From contig NC_035178.2 in NCBI RefSeq assembly GCF_001659605.2, forward strand, positions 12,408,062 through 12,472,061: 64,000 bases of DNA, read 5' to 3'. The notes beneath the pieces were generated by a model, which was not told the origin of the DNA, did not search any database, and was given only the letters and a program-made list of their open reading frames with translations. This DNA is from Manihot esculenta. Taxonomy: Eukaryota > Streptophyta > Magnoliopsida > Malpighiales > Euphorbiaceae. Shown here piece by piece: positions 47,276 to 60,199 of the stretch. The number at the start of each line of letters is the position of its first letter. The first letter of the stretch is position 1. A program made the position numbers and the translations under genes.

Positions 47276-48403
47276 ACCCCATGGCCGAAACGGGCAAGCT
47301 TTTCTTCCCGTTTTCAGCCAAGGTGAGTTCTCCACCGCCCCTCCTCTGTTTTGAGCTTCTCCCTTTGGGATTTCATGTTTTTCTTATGAGTTTTCATCTT
47401 GTTTTGAAGATTTTCGAGTCTAAAGCAAGTTTTGGAGCTTTGAGGTTCAAGAACTCAAATCCCTCCCATCTCCGAGCTAGGGTCATTTTCCTCTCGATCT
47501 ACAAGAGGTAAGGGCCGATCTTGAGCTCACTACATGTTTTTAACAAGTTTTAAGTTGATTCTTGAAGTAGAAATGCATGTGTAGGGTTTTATGAGTTTTT
47601 GGGTTCATGTTGGTTTATGGACAATGTATGTTGGATTTGTGTTGTTTGATGTGTTGTAGATGGGGTTTTAGATGGTTTGAAGCCCCTAGGAGCTTGTATG
47701 CTTGAGTATGTGTGTTGTAGAATAGATTTGTGCATGTTTGTAAGGTTTGGGAGGCAAATGTGCATAGAGGAGCCAAGTTTCTGCGCTTTGGCAGAAACCA
47801 GGTTCGGCAGCCGAAGGACTTTCGGCCGCCGAACATGGCTGGGGAGGCAAGCCTTTCGGCTGCCGAAGCCTGCCCCCGAAAGGAGACTTTCGTCTCTGTC
47901 TGGGAGTTTCGGCCGCCGAAGGTGCCGCCGAACCTGCCTGACTTTCGGCTCTGGAGGGGCTTTCGGCCGCCGAACCTGCCGCCGAAAGTGCCCTGTTCAG
48001 CCTTCCTTTGCATGTTTTTGCATGATTGTTTTAAGGTGTTTTAGGGGGTTTTTGGGGGATGTTTTTAGAGTTATGTTCTAGTTGTTTGGTCCCTCATTTA
48101 AGTCCACCTGTGTAGGTTCAGACCCGAGGAACCGATGACCCCAGCAGTGAGTTCAGCTGCTTCTGAGTCAGTAGAGCTTCAGCCAGAGGTGAGTAGAATA
48201 AACCTTTACGATTTAAAGCAAATAAATTATAAAGTTTTGAGCATGTTCATGCATCATGAATGCCATGTGATGAATTAGGTTGTTTGCATTAGAATTCACG
48301 AATATGTTGCATTGCATTTATGATGTTGATGTGGATTGGTTATTGGATGATCATTTAGTCCTCATATGATATGATGATGTTACGGCATGATACGGTATGG
48401 AAG

Positions 48404-48546
48404 TCCAGGTTGTACCCATTCTACGTCCCTGGCACGATGTAAGAGAAAGTCCAGGTTGTACCCATTCTACGTCCCTGGCACATTGGAATGTTATGTTATG
48501 TTATGCTAAGAGAAAGACCGGTTGTACCCATTCTACGTCCCGGCAC
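48404..48546 (+). repeat. Hairpin array in element C 5' LTR (3 units)
   Basis: Units share TTGTACCCATTCTACGTCC between outer arms CCAGG/CCTGG (twice) and CCGG/CCGG (third), with an inner GTA/TAC stem and a CCCATTC loop. The 3' LTR copy is at 56024-56166; there the first unit has lost pairing through two G-to-A changes. Confidence 0.75.
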
Positions 48547-49195
48547 AGTTGGACTATGTAGAGGACTATTGGTGACAATACCATCCGAGATGTGATTTAT
48601 TGTGATGTGTTGCATTACATGATGGCATGAGAATTTAAATGTTGTTTTTCATTATTTTGCTCACTGGACTCTTGTAGCTCACCCCTTTCCCTCATCCCCC
48701 AGGATTGCAGGTACGGGCTAGACAGAGGAGTCAAGAAGAGTAGAGTCGTGTGTTTGTAATAGATAGAAAGTGGACATGATAAATTGTAAGATGATGTTAA
48801 GTTGAATAGTCATGTTATGTATAATGATGTTGAGGACTAAAAGTTGTGCTTGACCCTATGGATGTTGTTATCCCTTTAATACATGATCTTAGCTGTTTTA
48901 TGATGTTTATGTAAACCAACTCAACACATGTTATGCCACCCATTGGGGGCATTGATGAGATCCCACAGAGGGGTCAAGTTTATGATTATGACTATGTTCA
49001 GTGCATGCACAGGTTGAGTTTGGTGGATGATAGAATGTATGAAAGAAAAGTTTTAATTTTTATGTATGTTGTTGATCATGTATGGGATTAAACAGGTTTA
49101 CAGGTTACATGTCAGGCTTGCTACGGGTCCCGGCGGCCTTAAGCCGATCTGGATCCTAGCGCCGGTAGCGATCCAATTTTCGGGTCGTTACAGAG

Positions 49196-49207
49196 TGGTA
49201 TCAGAGC
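49196..49207 (+). other. Primer-binding site of element C
   Basis: TGGTATCAGAGC three bases after the LTR, as in element A. Confidence 0.9.
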
Positions 49208-49463
49208 GCCTAGGTTCATAGGATCGGACCTAGAGTGTCGGGCTCATAGATGTTATAGAAGGTCAAGCACAATAGGAAGATCATGTCCACTAGGATAGGA
49301 TGTTGAGTCCTGTCTTGAATGATGATGTGAAATGCCATGATTATATACATGTGCATTAATGCTATGATATGAATGATATATATGTGATGCGGGTTCATGT
49401 GTTCCCACATGAACCATATGATGCTAATGTTTGCTTGTTATGTGCTGCCTTTCAGAAAATAGG

Positions 49464-52400
49464 ATGAGAGGAACCCGTCGATCTGCAAGATTGACTGGAG
49501 TACCACCTGAGGATGAGGGCACGAGCGCCCGTCCTCCTGCATTGCCTAGGGCAATGTCATGTAGATCAAACAGAGAAAGAGTGTCAAGGGACCCTAGAAG
49601 GTCTTTTGATGCTAGCAGAAGGGGGATAGATAGAGGAGGGAGTTCTTCAGATGTGAGGGAGGTTATGGAAGAGGACCAGAGGAGGGATGTGAATCTGGAT
49701 GTCAGCATGGCGGAAGAAGGGACAGGGGAGTCACAGGGAGGCGTTCAGGCCTCGGGGTATGGTTTTCCACCCCATTATCCACCCTTCCCACAGGGTTCAG
49801 GGTATCCGATGGGAGGCAGATCGGATTACTCCAGCTTTAACCCCTACCCTACCTACATGCCTTATCCACCTTTCTATCCACCTTACACACAATACCCAGC
49901 TTATCCACTCTCACCCTTCTATCCTAACCCGGCAAACCCCACCTCGGGGAATGCTGCACCCCCACCTCCGCCACCTACAGAACCAGCAGCCCCAGTTACT
50001 CAACCTCCTAGACCTAGCTCAGCCGGTGGGAGCAAAGTGAAGATGACAGATTACCTTAAGCTGGATGCTCCCAAATACAAGTCAGGGGATGATCCCTTTG
50101 AGTACCTGAGAGTGGTAAAGACGATAACTGATGAGCTAGGGGCAAATGACAGCAGGGCCATTCAGATGGCAGGGTTCACTTTAAAGTGCAAAAAGGCACG
50201 GGAATGGTTCAAGTGTTACGTGGACCCAAGGCTAGACGGTATGACATGGGAAGAATTTGCAAATGAGTTTGTTGGATGGGCTTTTCCAGACAGTTCTAGA
50301 GAACTGAAGATGATTGAGTTTGAGCAGCTGAGGCAGACAGAACACATGAGTATAGAGGAGTACACAGATAAATTCTTGGAGCTATTGCCTTTTTCAGGGC
50401 AAGCTCTAGATACAGATTCGAAGAAAGCCAAGAGATATGTTATGAAACTGCATTCTAGGTACTCCTCTTTGATTTAGTCAGTTGAGAGAGAAAGTTTCCA
50501 CACTATAGTGGATATGGCCCGAAGGATGGAGACTAGTGCTATAGTTGAGGGGTCAGTGAAGCAGTCAGTGACCCAGTCTTCAGGGGTTAAGACCCCAGGC
50601 AGAGGAGGGCCAGGTCCCTCTTCTCAGAGCTCAGGTAGCAAGAGGTGGAATAACACCACTAGGAAGCAGAAGAAGAACAAGTTTTGGAGTAAGTTGAAAT
50701 CCGGTCTGGGATTAGGCGGTGGCTCGAGCTCAGGATCAGATGGTACAGAATGCCTAAGGTGTGGGAGGCCACACAAGGGAGTGTGTCGGGCTGGGACTAA
50801 TACATGTTTCAGATGTGGACAGGAGGGACACATGGCTAGGGAGTGTCCTAGAGCACCTTTTATGGGCCAGCCCCAGCAGACGGCTTCTGGTAGTGTGGCA
50901 CAGCCAGCAGCTCCAGCCACAACTCAGGGCAGTAGCAGAGGTAGAGGGAGAGGGGCAGCCTCTTCTTCTGGTTCCCGAGGTGAAGGTCCATCAGCTCCAG
51001 CCAGGATCTTCACCATGACTCAGCAGGAGGCTAACACATCCAACACCGTGGTGTCAGGTAATCTCATCATTGGGTGTTCTGATGTGTATGCATTAATGGA
51101 CCCGGGTGCATCTCATTCTTTTATTGCTCCGATAGCTGTTGAGAGGTTGGGTCTGATAGTCTCTGGGTTAGAGTGTCCCCTATGGGTCAGTGGACCCAAG
51201 TGTGACCCGTCAGTGGCAGAGTCAGTCTGCCAGTATAGTCCAGTTTTTGTTGAGGGAAGATGCCTCTTCACCGACCTTGTGGTTCTAGATTTGACAGACT
51301 TTGACGTCATTCTAGGGATGGATTGGTTATCTACCCATGGTGTTACCTTGGACTGCAGAGACAAGGTAGTCAGGTTCAGAGATCAGAACGGGTCAGAGGT
51401 CGTCTTCAGAGGAGACAAGAAGGGTACACCTAGAGGTCTAATATCAGCTCTTCAGGCTCGTAGGTTGCTTAGGAAGGGATGTCAGGGGTATTTGGCTCAT
51501 GTGAGAGAGCTTAGCAGTCAGGTTAGGGAGCCAGCTTCAGTGCCAGTGGTTAGAGAATTTTAGGATGTTTTTCCAGACGAGCTTCCAGGTTTACCACCTG
51601 CTAGGGAGATAGAGTTCGAGATAGAGTTGATGCCTGGAACTAGACCGATCTCTATCCCTCCCTACAGGATGGCTCCAGCCGAGTTGAAGGAATTGAAAGA
51701 ACAGTTGCAAGAGCTGGTAGAAAAGGGCTTCATCCGACAGAGTACCTCACCTTGGGGTGCTCCAGTCATGTTTGTTAGAAAGAAAGATGGATCCTTTAGA
51801 CTTTGTATCGACTACAGGCAGTTGAACAAAGTCACTACCAAGAATAGGTACCCTCTGCCAAGGATCGACGATCTATTCGACCAGCTAGCAGGAGCGGGTT
51901 GTTTCTCCAAAATAGATCTGAGACTGGGTACCATCAGCTGAGGATCAGAGATGAGGATGTGCCAAAGACAACTTTCAGGACCAGATATAGGCATTACGAG
52001 TTCCTTGTAATGCCGTTCAGGTTAACCAATGCCCCTGCAGCATTCATGGATCTCATGAACAGAGTGTTTAGCTAGTACCTGGATCACTTTGTTATTGTCT
52101 TCATAGATGATATCTTAGTGTATTCCAGGAACGCAGAGGAGCATGCCCATCATCTGAGGTTGGTTCTGCAGATCTGGAGGGAACATTGCTTGTATGCCAA
52201 GTTCTCCAAGTGTGAGTTCTGGCTGAGGAGCATTTCATTCTTGGGGCATATAGTGTCAGAGAACGGGATAGACGTGGACCCCAAGAAGATAGAAGCTGTG
52301 GCTAACTGGCCTAGACCCACTTCAATGACAGAGATTAGAAGTTTCTTGGGTTTGGCAGGTTACTACAGGAGGTTCGTCCAGGACTTTTCAAAGATTGCAG

Positions 52401-54442
52401 CTCCTCTGACCAGACTAACCAGGAAGAATTAGAAGTTTGTGTGGACCGACCAGTGCGAAGAGAGTTTTGAAGAGCTTAAGAAGAGGTTGACTTCAGCACC
52501 GGTGTTAGCTCTGCCATCTAGTGATGAGGACTTTACAGTCTTTTGTGATGCGTCCCGTGTGGGACTGGGTTGTGTACTAATGCAGAATGAGAGGGTGATT
52601 GCTTATGCTTCTAGGCAGCTGAAGAAGCATGAGATGAATTACCCCACACATGACCTTGAGATGGCAGCAGTAATCTTTGCACTCAAGTTATGGAGGCACT
52701 ACCTCTATGGGGTAAAATGTGAGATCTTTACAGATCATAAGAGCCTGCAGTACATCCTGAGTCAAAGAGATTTGAACTTGAGACAGAGAAGATGGGTGGA
52801 GCTGCTGAGTGACTATGATTGCAAAATTCAGTACCATCCGGGTAAGGCGAATGTTGTGGCAGACGCCCTAAGCCGGAAGTCACTAGGCAGTCTATCCCAC
52901 ATTGTGGCTGAGAGGAGGCTAGTGGTGAAGGAGTTTTACAAGCTCATGGATGAAGGTCTACAGTTGGAGTTGTCTAGTACAGGTGCATTGATTGCTCAGA
53001 TGAGAGTGGCACCCGTGTTTTTGGAGCAGGTGACTCAAAAACAGCATGAGGACCCAGAGTTAGTGAAGATTGCCAAGACTGTTCAGTCAGGCAAAGATAG
53101 TGAGTTCAGATTCGATAGCAAGGGGATCCTCCGCTATGGGAGCCGATTATGTGTACCAGACGACATAGGGCTAAAAGGAGACATTATGAGAGAGGCTCAT
53201 AATGCAAGATACAACGTTCACCCCGGAGCCACCAAGATGTATCAAGATCTGAAGAAGGTTTATTGGTGGCCAGCTATGAAGAAAGAAGTGGCACAGTTTG
53301 TGTCCGCCTGCGAAGTGTGTCAGAGGGTGAAGCTGGAACATCAGAAGCCGGCTGGAATGCTCAACCCGTTACCTATTCCAGAGTGGAAATGGGAGAATAT
53401 AGCTATGGACTTCGTAGTGGGGTTACCGGCGACGTCCAACAGATTGGACTCCATATGGGTGATTGTGGACAGACTCACCAAATCTGCTCACTTCATCCCT
53501 GTCAGGAGTGGCTATTCTGTGGACAAGTTGGTGCAGGTGTATGTTGATGAGATCGTCAGGCTGCATGGGGTTCCCATTTCAATAGTGTCTGATAGAGGGC
53601 CCCAGTTCACCTCCAGGTTTTGGCAGAGTCTGCAGAATGCCATGGGTACCAGGTTGGATTTCAGTACTGCCTTCCACCCCCAGACGGACGGACAATCAGA
53701 GAGGACCATCCAGACAATAGAGGATATGCTTAGAATGTGTGTGCTGGACTTTGGCGGTTCTTGGAGGTAGCATCTACCTTTGGTGGAGTTTGCCTACAAT
53801 AACAGCCATCATACTAGCATCGGGATGGCTCCATATGAAGCTTTATATGGAAGGAAGTGCAGGTCACCTGTTTGCTGGGAGGAAGTTGGGGAGAAGGCCT
53901 TGGCAGGGCCTGAGCTAGTAGAGATTACCAGCAGGGTGGTACCCATAATCAAAGAAAGGATCAAGACTGCTGCAAGCAGATAGAAGAGTTATGCAGACAT
54001 CCGCAGACGGCAAGTAGAGTTTCAGGAGGGGGATCTGGTATTGCTCAAAGTGTCTCCAATGAAAGGAGTGGTTCGCTTTGGGAAGAAAGGTAAACTAGCC
54101 CCACGATACATCGGACCCTTTGAAATCTTGCAAAAGATTGGGAATGTGTCGTACAAGCTGGATTTACCTGCATCAATGGAAAGAATCCATCCGGTTTTCC
54201 ATGTTTCAATGTAGTAGAAATTTGTGTCAGATCCGAGCAAGGTTCTTAGTGAGCCTGATGTGGAGGTCCAAGAGGATCTCACCTATGTTGAACAGCCAGT
54301 ACGGATCATAGACACCCAGATTAGAAAGCTAAGAAACAAGGAAATCCCGATGGTGAAAGTCCTTTGGAACCACCACAATATGGAAGAATGCACTTGGGAG
54401 ACACGGGAGTCCATGCTCCAGCAATACCCTTATCTTTTCTAA
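49464..54442 (+). pseudogene. Gag-Pol of element C, inactivated by stops and a frameshift
   Basis: Aligns end to end with the intact frame of element B, from [15 protein letters not shown] through zinc knuckle ([14 protein letters not shown]), protease (DPGASHSFI), reverse transcriptase (FIDDILVYS), RNase H ([13 protein letters not shown]), integrase ([20 protein letters not shown]) to the chromodomain end. Six in-frame TAG stops (50475, 51561, 52073, 52430, 53768, 53981) stand where B has CAG. A one-base deletion near 51922 shifts the frame in reverse transcriptase, and two adjacent TAG codons near 54212 replace Leu-Arg. Except for these, long stretches remain open, so decay is by scattered point changes. 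No full product can be made. Confidence 0.93.
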
Positions 54443-54513
54443 GGTTTGTTCCTTGTGAGTTTTATGTGCTTCGTATGTATGATATGTGTATGCCATGCTA
54501 TGTGCTAGTTGAG

Positions 54514-54535
54514 GAACATTCGGGGACGAATGTTC
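54514..54535 (+). repeat. 22-nt palindrome before the polypurine tract, element C
   Basis: Same arms GAACATTCG/CGAATGTTC as in A and B; unchanged although the rest of C has decayed. Confidence 0.85.
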
Positions 54536-54537
54536 TT

Positions 54538-54550
54538 AAGGGGGAGAGAA
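54538..54550 (+). other. Polypurine tract of element C
   Basis: AAGGGGGAGAGAA directly before the 3' LTR. Confidence 0.88.
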
Positions 54551-56812
54551 TGTAATACCCGGCTAGACTCCGGTATCGGGATTCCTACCGTCCGGTGGAA
54601 TCTCGGATGTTGGAAACCTCTAGAAGGGTAAAACCATGTTTTCATAAAATGTTTTAAGGTGTTTTATGGTTTTAAATGAAAATAAATCCAAGTTTTGAGT
54701 GTAGAGGGCTTTGGAGCCTTTTCCAGGTTTGGCCGCCGAAAGTCATGTTCGGCCGCCGAATGTGAGGAGGTTTTGGGAGCGCTTTAGGCCTCCGAAAGCC
54801 TTGTTTGAATTAGCCAAGGTTCGGCCGCCGAACTTGCATGCGCTGTGGGGGCACGTTAGGTCGCCGAAAGGTGGTAAGCACAGCCCTATAAAAGGACCCC
54901 ATAGCCGAAACGGGCAAGCTTTTCTTCCCGTTTTCAGCCAAGGTGAGTTCTCCACTGCCCCTCCTCTGTTTTGAGCTTCTCCCTTCGGGATTTCATGTTT
55001 TTCTTATGAGTTTTCATCTTGTTTTGAAGATTTTTGAGTCTAAAGCAAGTTTTGGAGCTTTGAGGTTCAAGAACTCAAATCCCTCCCATCTCCGAGCTAG
55101 GGTCGTTTTCCTCTCGATCTACAAGAGGTAAGGGCCGATCTTGAGCTCAATACATGTTTTTAACAAGTTTTAAGTTGATTCTTGAAGTAGAAATGCATGT
55201 GTAGGGTTTTATGTGTTTTTGGGTTCATGTTGGTTTATGGACAATGTATGTTGGATTTGTGTTGTTTGATGTGTTGTAGATGGGGTTTTAGATGGTTTGA
55301 AGCCCCTAGGAGCTTGTATGCTTGAGTATGTGTGTTGTAGAATAGATTTGTGCATGTTTGTAAGGTTTGGGAGGCAAATGTGCATAGAGGAGCCAAGTTT
55401 CTGCCCTTTGGCAGAAACCAGGTTCGGCAGCCGAAGGACTTTCGGCCGCCGAACATGGCTGTGGAGGCAAGCCTTTCGGCTGCTGAAGCCTGCCCCCGAA
55501 AGGAGACTTTCGTCTCTGTCTGGGAGTTTCGGCCGCCGAAGGTGCCGCCTAACCTGCCTGACTTTCGGCTCTGGAGGGACTTTCGGCCGCCGAACCTGCC
55601 GCCGAAAGTGCCCTGTTCAGCCTTCCTTTGCATGTTTTTGCATGATTGTTTTGAGGTGTTTTAGGGGGTTTTTGGGGGATGTTTTTAGAGTTATGTTCTA
55701 GTTATTTGGTCCCTCATTTGAGTCCACCTGTGTAGGTTCAGACCCGAGGAACTGAGGACCCCAGCAGTGAGTTCAGCTGCTTCTGAGTCAGTAGAGTTTC
55801 AGCCAGAGGTGAGTAGAATAAACCTTTACGATTTAAAGCAAATAAATTATAAAGTTTTGAGCATGTTCATGCATCATGAATGCCATGTGATGAATTAGGT
55901 TGTTTGCATTAGAATTCACGAATATGTTGCATTGCATTTATGATGTTGATGTGGATTGGTTATTGGATGATCCTTTAGTCCTCATATAATATGATGATGT
56001 TACGGCATGATACGGTATGGAAATCCAAGTTGTACCCATTCTACGTCCCTAGCACGATGTAAGAGAAAGTCCAGGTTGTACCCATTCTACGTCCCTGGCA
56101 CATTGGAATGTTATGTTATGTTATGCTAAGAGAAAGACCGGTTGTACCCATTCTACGTCCCGGCACAGTTGGACTATGTAGAGGACTATTGGTGACAATA
56201 CCATCCGAGATGTGATTTGTTGTGATGTGTTGCATTACATGATGGCATGAGAATTTAAATGTTGTTTTTCATTATTCTGCTCACTGGGCTCTTGTAGCTC
56301 ACCCCTTTCCCTCTTCCCCCAGGATTGCAGGTATGGGCTAGACAGAGGAGTCAAGAAGAGTAGAGTCGTGTGTTTGTAATAGATAGAAAGTGGACATGAT
56401 AAATTGTAAGATGATGTAAAGTTGAATAGTCATGTTATGTATAATGATGTTGAGGACTAGAAGTTGTGCTTGACCCTATGGATGTTGTTATCCCTTTAAT
56501 ACATGATCTTAGTTGTTTTATGATATTTATGTAAACCAACTCAACACATGTTATGCCACCCATTTGAGGCATTGATGAGATCCCACAGAGGGGTCAAGTT
56601 TATGATTATGACTATGTTCAGTACATGCATAGGTTGAGTTTGGTGTATGATAGAATGTATGAAAGAAAAGTTTTAATTTTTATGTATGTTGTTGATCATG
56701 TATGGGATTAAACAGGTTTACAGGTTACATGTCAGGCTTGCTACGGGTCCCGGCGGCCTTAAGCCGATCTGGATCCTAGCGCCGGTAGCGGTCTGATTTT
56801 CGGGTCGTTACA
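54551..56812 (+). repeat. Element C 3' LTR
   Basis: 2,262 bp; ends CGGGTCGTTACA before the duplication TTGAT. Confidence 0.95.
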
Positions 56813-56817
56813 TTGAT

Positions 56818-57867
56818 CAAGTGGAAAAGGTCCAGCCCGTGACTTTAAACCAGGGCGCTACTGGGAGGCAACCCAGCGGAGGCAACTTGCCTAGTGGATC
56901 ACACCATACAAACCACACCAGGGGAGTACTCAGTTTCCTTTGAACTTTAATTTTTCCAATACATTAAGGAAAATGCATGAATTAGGTGTGAGGGTGCATA
57001 TCTCTAAACTTTTATTTTTAGTCCATTTTTGCTTTAATTTTTAGTTTGAATAGCCACTGTTTGATTTTTTTTATTTCTGCTTTCAATACACACACATGTA
57101 GCCACAATTTTTTTCTTTTTTCTGTTTTGACATGCTTTACTCAAACACATAGGCTATGTTGGATGAGCTTTCTTTCCATGACCCCATTAATGTGATAACT
57201 CTTTAAACTTATGTTGAATCAATTGCAGTGAGTTGTATTCATTGTTGGGAATTTCCTTTTGAATTGAACCTTTGAGCTTGCCATGGTGAAAAATATATAT
57301 TACTCATTAGAGAGAATAAATTGAAAGATGTGTGAATAAACTGAACATGGCTTATTTTAGCAATTGGTGTTGATTTGCCCAATTCATTGAGAAATTCAGC
57401 AAAGGCAAGGACTTCAAAAGTACAAATGAAAAAATTGTTCCAATGGTCAAAAGACTATGAACAGAGCTAGTAGCCACTTGGACAGGTGACCAACTGAGTA
57501 ACTGGGGGCGGGTATCACAAATATGTACCTTCACGTCAAAAGGTTGGTGACTTTTTCAAGCAAGATTAAAGTGCAAAAGGCTGAATAAAATGCTTCAAGG
57601 TAAGGGAAAATCACTCTGAAAGCTAGAAAAAGTCTTAACTGAACAAGAACATGTGCATGTATAATCTCTCTCTTGAGTAAAACAAATACTAGCTATGGTA
57701 GGTAAAGGGAGACAAGGAAAGAAGGTGAGTAACCTTGATGCATACGTTCTTCACCGCAATGCTTCAAAGTAGGGATCTAGAAAAAGAGCTTAAGTGGAAA
57801 TAAAGGATCAAGTAGCAAAGAGGGCTTATTTGACTAAGTTTATTTGCTTGAGGACAAGCAAAAGGCT
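56818..57867 (+). other. 3' non-coding region of element D
   Basis: Resumes D after element C. Starts with a short open stretch (DQVEKVQPV) and the Athila GGGAGGCAACCCAGC motif, then T-rich non-coding sequence to the polypurine tract. Confidence 0.65.
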
Positions 57868-57882
57868 AGGTGTGGGGGTATT
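57868..57882 (+). other. Polypurine tract of element D
   Basis: AGGTGTGGGGGTATT directly before the 3' LTR; typical for Athila. Confidence 0.8.
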
Positions 57883-59421
57883 TGATCAATCCAAATTTAG
57901 ACCATTTTATCATGATGTTATTGATGCTAATTTATACTTTTTTTGCCTAATTTTGTGATTTTGATCTTATTCTGCAGAAAATGGTATAAAGAGGTAATTT
58001 GGAGAAAACGCCCTTAAAACTGCCTAAAATGGAACAAAGGAGAGCAAACATGTCAAGTTGCAACTGAAGAGGAGATAAACAAGGAAAGTAATTTGAAATT
58101 CAAATTTCAAATCTCCAATAGCATTCAAAATTCAAGATTCAGCTTATTAAGCAAAATGCTAAATAAGGAAAGTGGCAAATAAGAAAAGTGCAGTCAGCAG
58201 TACAATTTGACATTCAAATTTCAAATCTTCAAGAATCCCTTTCCTTATTGAGGAAGCTGAATCTCAAGAAGATGCACATTCAAAATTCAAGATTCAAAAT
58301 TCAGCTTGTTAAGGAAGCCAAATCTCAAGAAGACACACTTGCCTCTCAAGTCCTGCACATTTAAAATTTGAAATTCAAAAGAAGGCTCCACCTCACAAGG
58401 AAACTAGGGCAACACTCTCTCCCTCTCTTCAAAGTGCTGCACGCCTATATAAGCCTCTCCTTCACCATTCAGCTGAGCTCTCTCTTCTCTCTCTTCTCTT
58501 CAGATTCGGCCACAAGCCGCACCACTCATCTCCATCGCCGGCCACCTCTTCTCCTTCTTCCTTTCTTTATTTTTTGGTTTTGTTTCAGCCATGAGTGGCT
58601 GAAACCTTTATTTCTAATTGAAGATTGGTTGATACTTTAGTTATTTTATGGATTGGGAGATCTGAACACACATTGTTTATCTTTTGTTTTTCAATATTCA
58701 TGCAATCTCATGCTTAATTCCATTGTTGCTTTATTATTTTGATCAATATGGCCAATTGATTCTTAATTTCAAGGTAATAAATTGTTAGTTTGGATAGTTT
58801 TAAGTCCGTAATTGCTTGGATTATTCAAACATAAGTAACTCTTGGTGTAAAAACTAAGGAAATTGCATGATCTAGCGATATCACCATGCATTTGGGTAGC
58901 TAGAATTAGATCTCTCTATTTCTTAATGCAATTGACAGTTGTTAGATGCCTAAGGTCCAAGGACGTTCCTTGGCAACTTGTTGATTAGTGATTGGTTAGA
59001 GGACTTTTTCTAATTGATTTATGCTTAAGGAGAGACATGGTGGTGAGAAGCGTCTTCCATCTTTATAACTAATTTATTGAATCAAACAAAGGAACCTAAG
59101 TATCAATGATCAATCCCAACAACTGAAGTGGATCCAATTCTTCAACTAAAACTTTTCTCATATTTGAATTTCTTTATTTTTATTATTTGATTACTTTATT
59201 GTTTTCATCATTAGTTTAATTGAATCAATCTCAAAACTCTATTTTTACTTTATTTGCAGTTTACTTTTATTTTACTTTCAGTTTGTTTTCTTGGTCTTAA
59301 TAAGAAAGATAGGTAAGTATCAATTCCCTATGGATTCGATCCTTTCATCACTATCTGCAGTTGTAAAATTATTGATAACCAAAAAGGTTATTTTTGACCG
59401 GTTTCGACAACCACACTGTCA
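57883..59421 (+). repeat. Element D 3' LTR
   Basis: 1,539 bp, ends CACACTGTCA before the duplication ACTGG. It has small insertions relative to the 5' copy, for example near 58150. Confidence 0.92.
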
Positions 59422-59426
59422 ACTGG

Positions 59427-59730
59427 TATTTTGTAAAAACTTGAAAAATCATCCAAACAACAAAAGTGAGATTTTCCTGCCAATCTTTCTAATATTTGAT
59501 CAATAAAAGGCAAAGAAAAATGATCCTTTCTAGTTACTGAATTTAGCTTGTGGTAATCTATACAAACCCTCCACTTGTTTTGAACACGAGTGGATATTGA
59601 CTCTCCTTCTAAATTGGTTACCATTATTACTCATGCCTTCTTAGGTACGACTTAGACTAGACTTACCAAGTTGCTATCTGAAATTGGATATATTATTCCT
59701 GCATCAAGCAATTTTAACATATCCTTCTTT
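59427..59730 (-). pseudogene. Reverse transcriptase (first half) of element E
   Basis: Minus strand: NKWRVCIDYHKLNSVTRKD, HFSLPFIDQILERLAGKSH, FCCLDDFSSFYKIPVD. Similarity stops at the ACTGG duplication of element D and continues at 44159. Stops occur upstream (after SLV). Confidence 0.88.
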
Positions 59731-60199
59731 ACAACTTCCATCATAGGCGGTTCAACCTTCTTCGTGCTTTCCTTTTCGGCTTACTATCATCTTCGAGGAG
59801 GATCTTGTGCATGCATGTAAAGGGACTTAATCCCTTAAGATCTGTGATTGTCCACCCGAAAACTTCCTTATACTCTTTTAATACCTGAATAAGTTTATCC
59901 TCTTCTCCCTTACTTAGCTTATTACAAACTATGACCAGAAGTGTGTTCTTACTTCCTAAGAATACATATTTCAGATGAGCAGAAAGTAGTTTTAACTCAA
60001 TTTTTGGTGCCTGAAGAAAAAAAAGGAAGAAGTTTATTGTAGGTTTCAGGTATTAGAAGTGAGTTAAAGATACTTACCTTATGGCTTAAAGTGTCCAATG
60101 AGCGGACTATTTCTACGATTTCCTTATTGAGTTGCGATGTGCTATTGTTGAGGCACTCCAATGTCAAGTTTTTTGTTAGAAGTACCTCCAACTTTTCTT

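Larger units (their letters stand above)
46891..49192 (+). repeat. Element C 5' LTR
   Basis: Contains the first 13-mer cluster (about 47067-47250), a TATA box (47266-47275), the second cluster (about 47803-47990) and a three-unit hairpin array (48404-48546). It has two more 20-bp palindrome units than the 3' copy, both in the first cluster. Confidence 0.95.
46891..56812 (+). mobile_element. Element C: older, disabled Tekay-like Ty3/gypsy chromovirus
   Basis: LTRs of 2,302 bp (46891-49192) and 2,262 bp (54551-56812) with the duplication TTGAT at 46886-46890 and 56813-56817. About 45-50 substitutions by eye and two 20-bp units separate the LTRs, mostly transitions, making C the oldest of the three complete Tekay-like elements. 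The internal region aligns throughout with B but is inactivated. It sits inside the gag-to-3' junction of element D. Confidence 0.95.
44165..59421 (+). mobile_element. Element D: deleted Athila derivative, carrying nested C
   Basis: LTRs at 44165-45681 and 57883-59421, both starting TGATCAATCCAAATTTAG and ending CACTGT(C/T)A, with the duplication ACTGG at 44160-44164 and 59422-59426. The insertion is in the reverse transcriptase of element E. Without C it is about 5.3 kb: primer site, a gag fragment, about 1 kb of 3' non-coding sequence and polypurine tract. Protease to integrase are missing, so it is non-autonomous. LTRs differ by many substitutions and small indels. Confidence 0.93.

Noticed and set aside
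58368..58640. 90-codon frame in element D LTR (also 44628-44837)
   Set aside because: It starts in the repetitive FKF-coding inverted repeats and crosses the TATA box, so it is leader/LTR sequence, not a gene.
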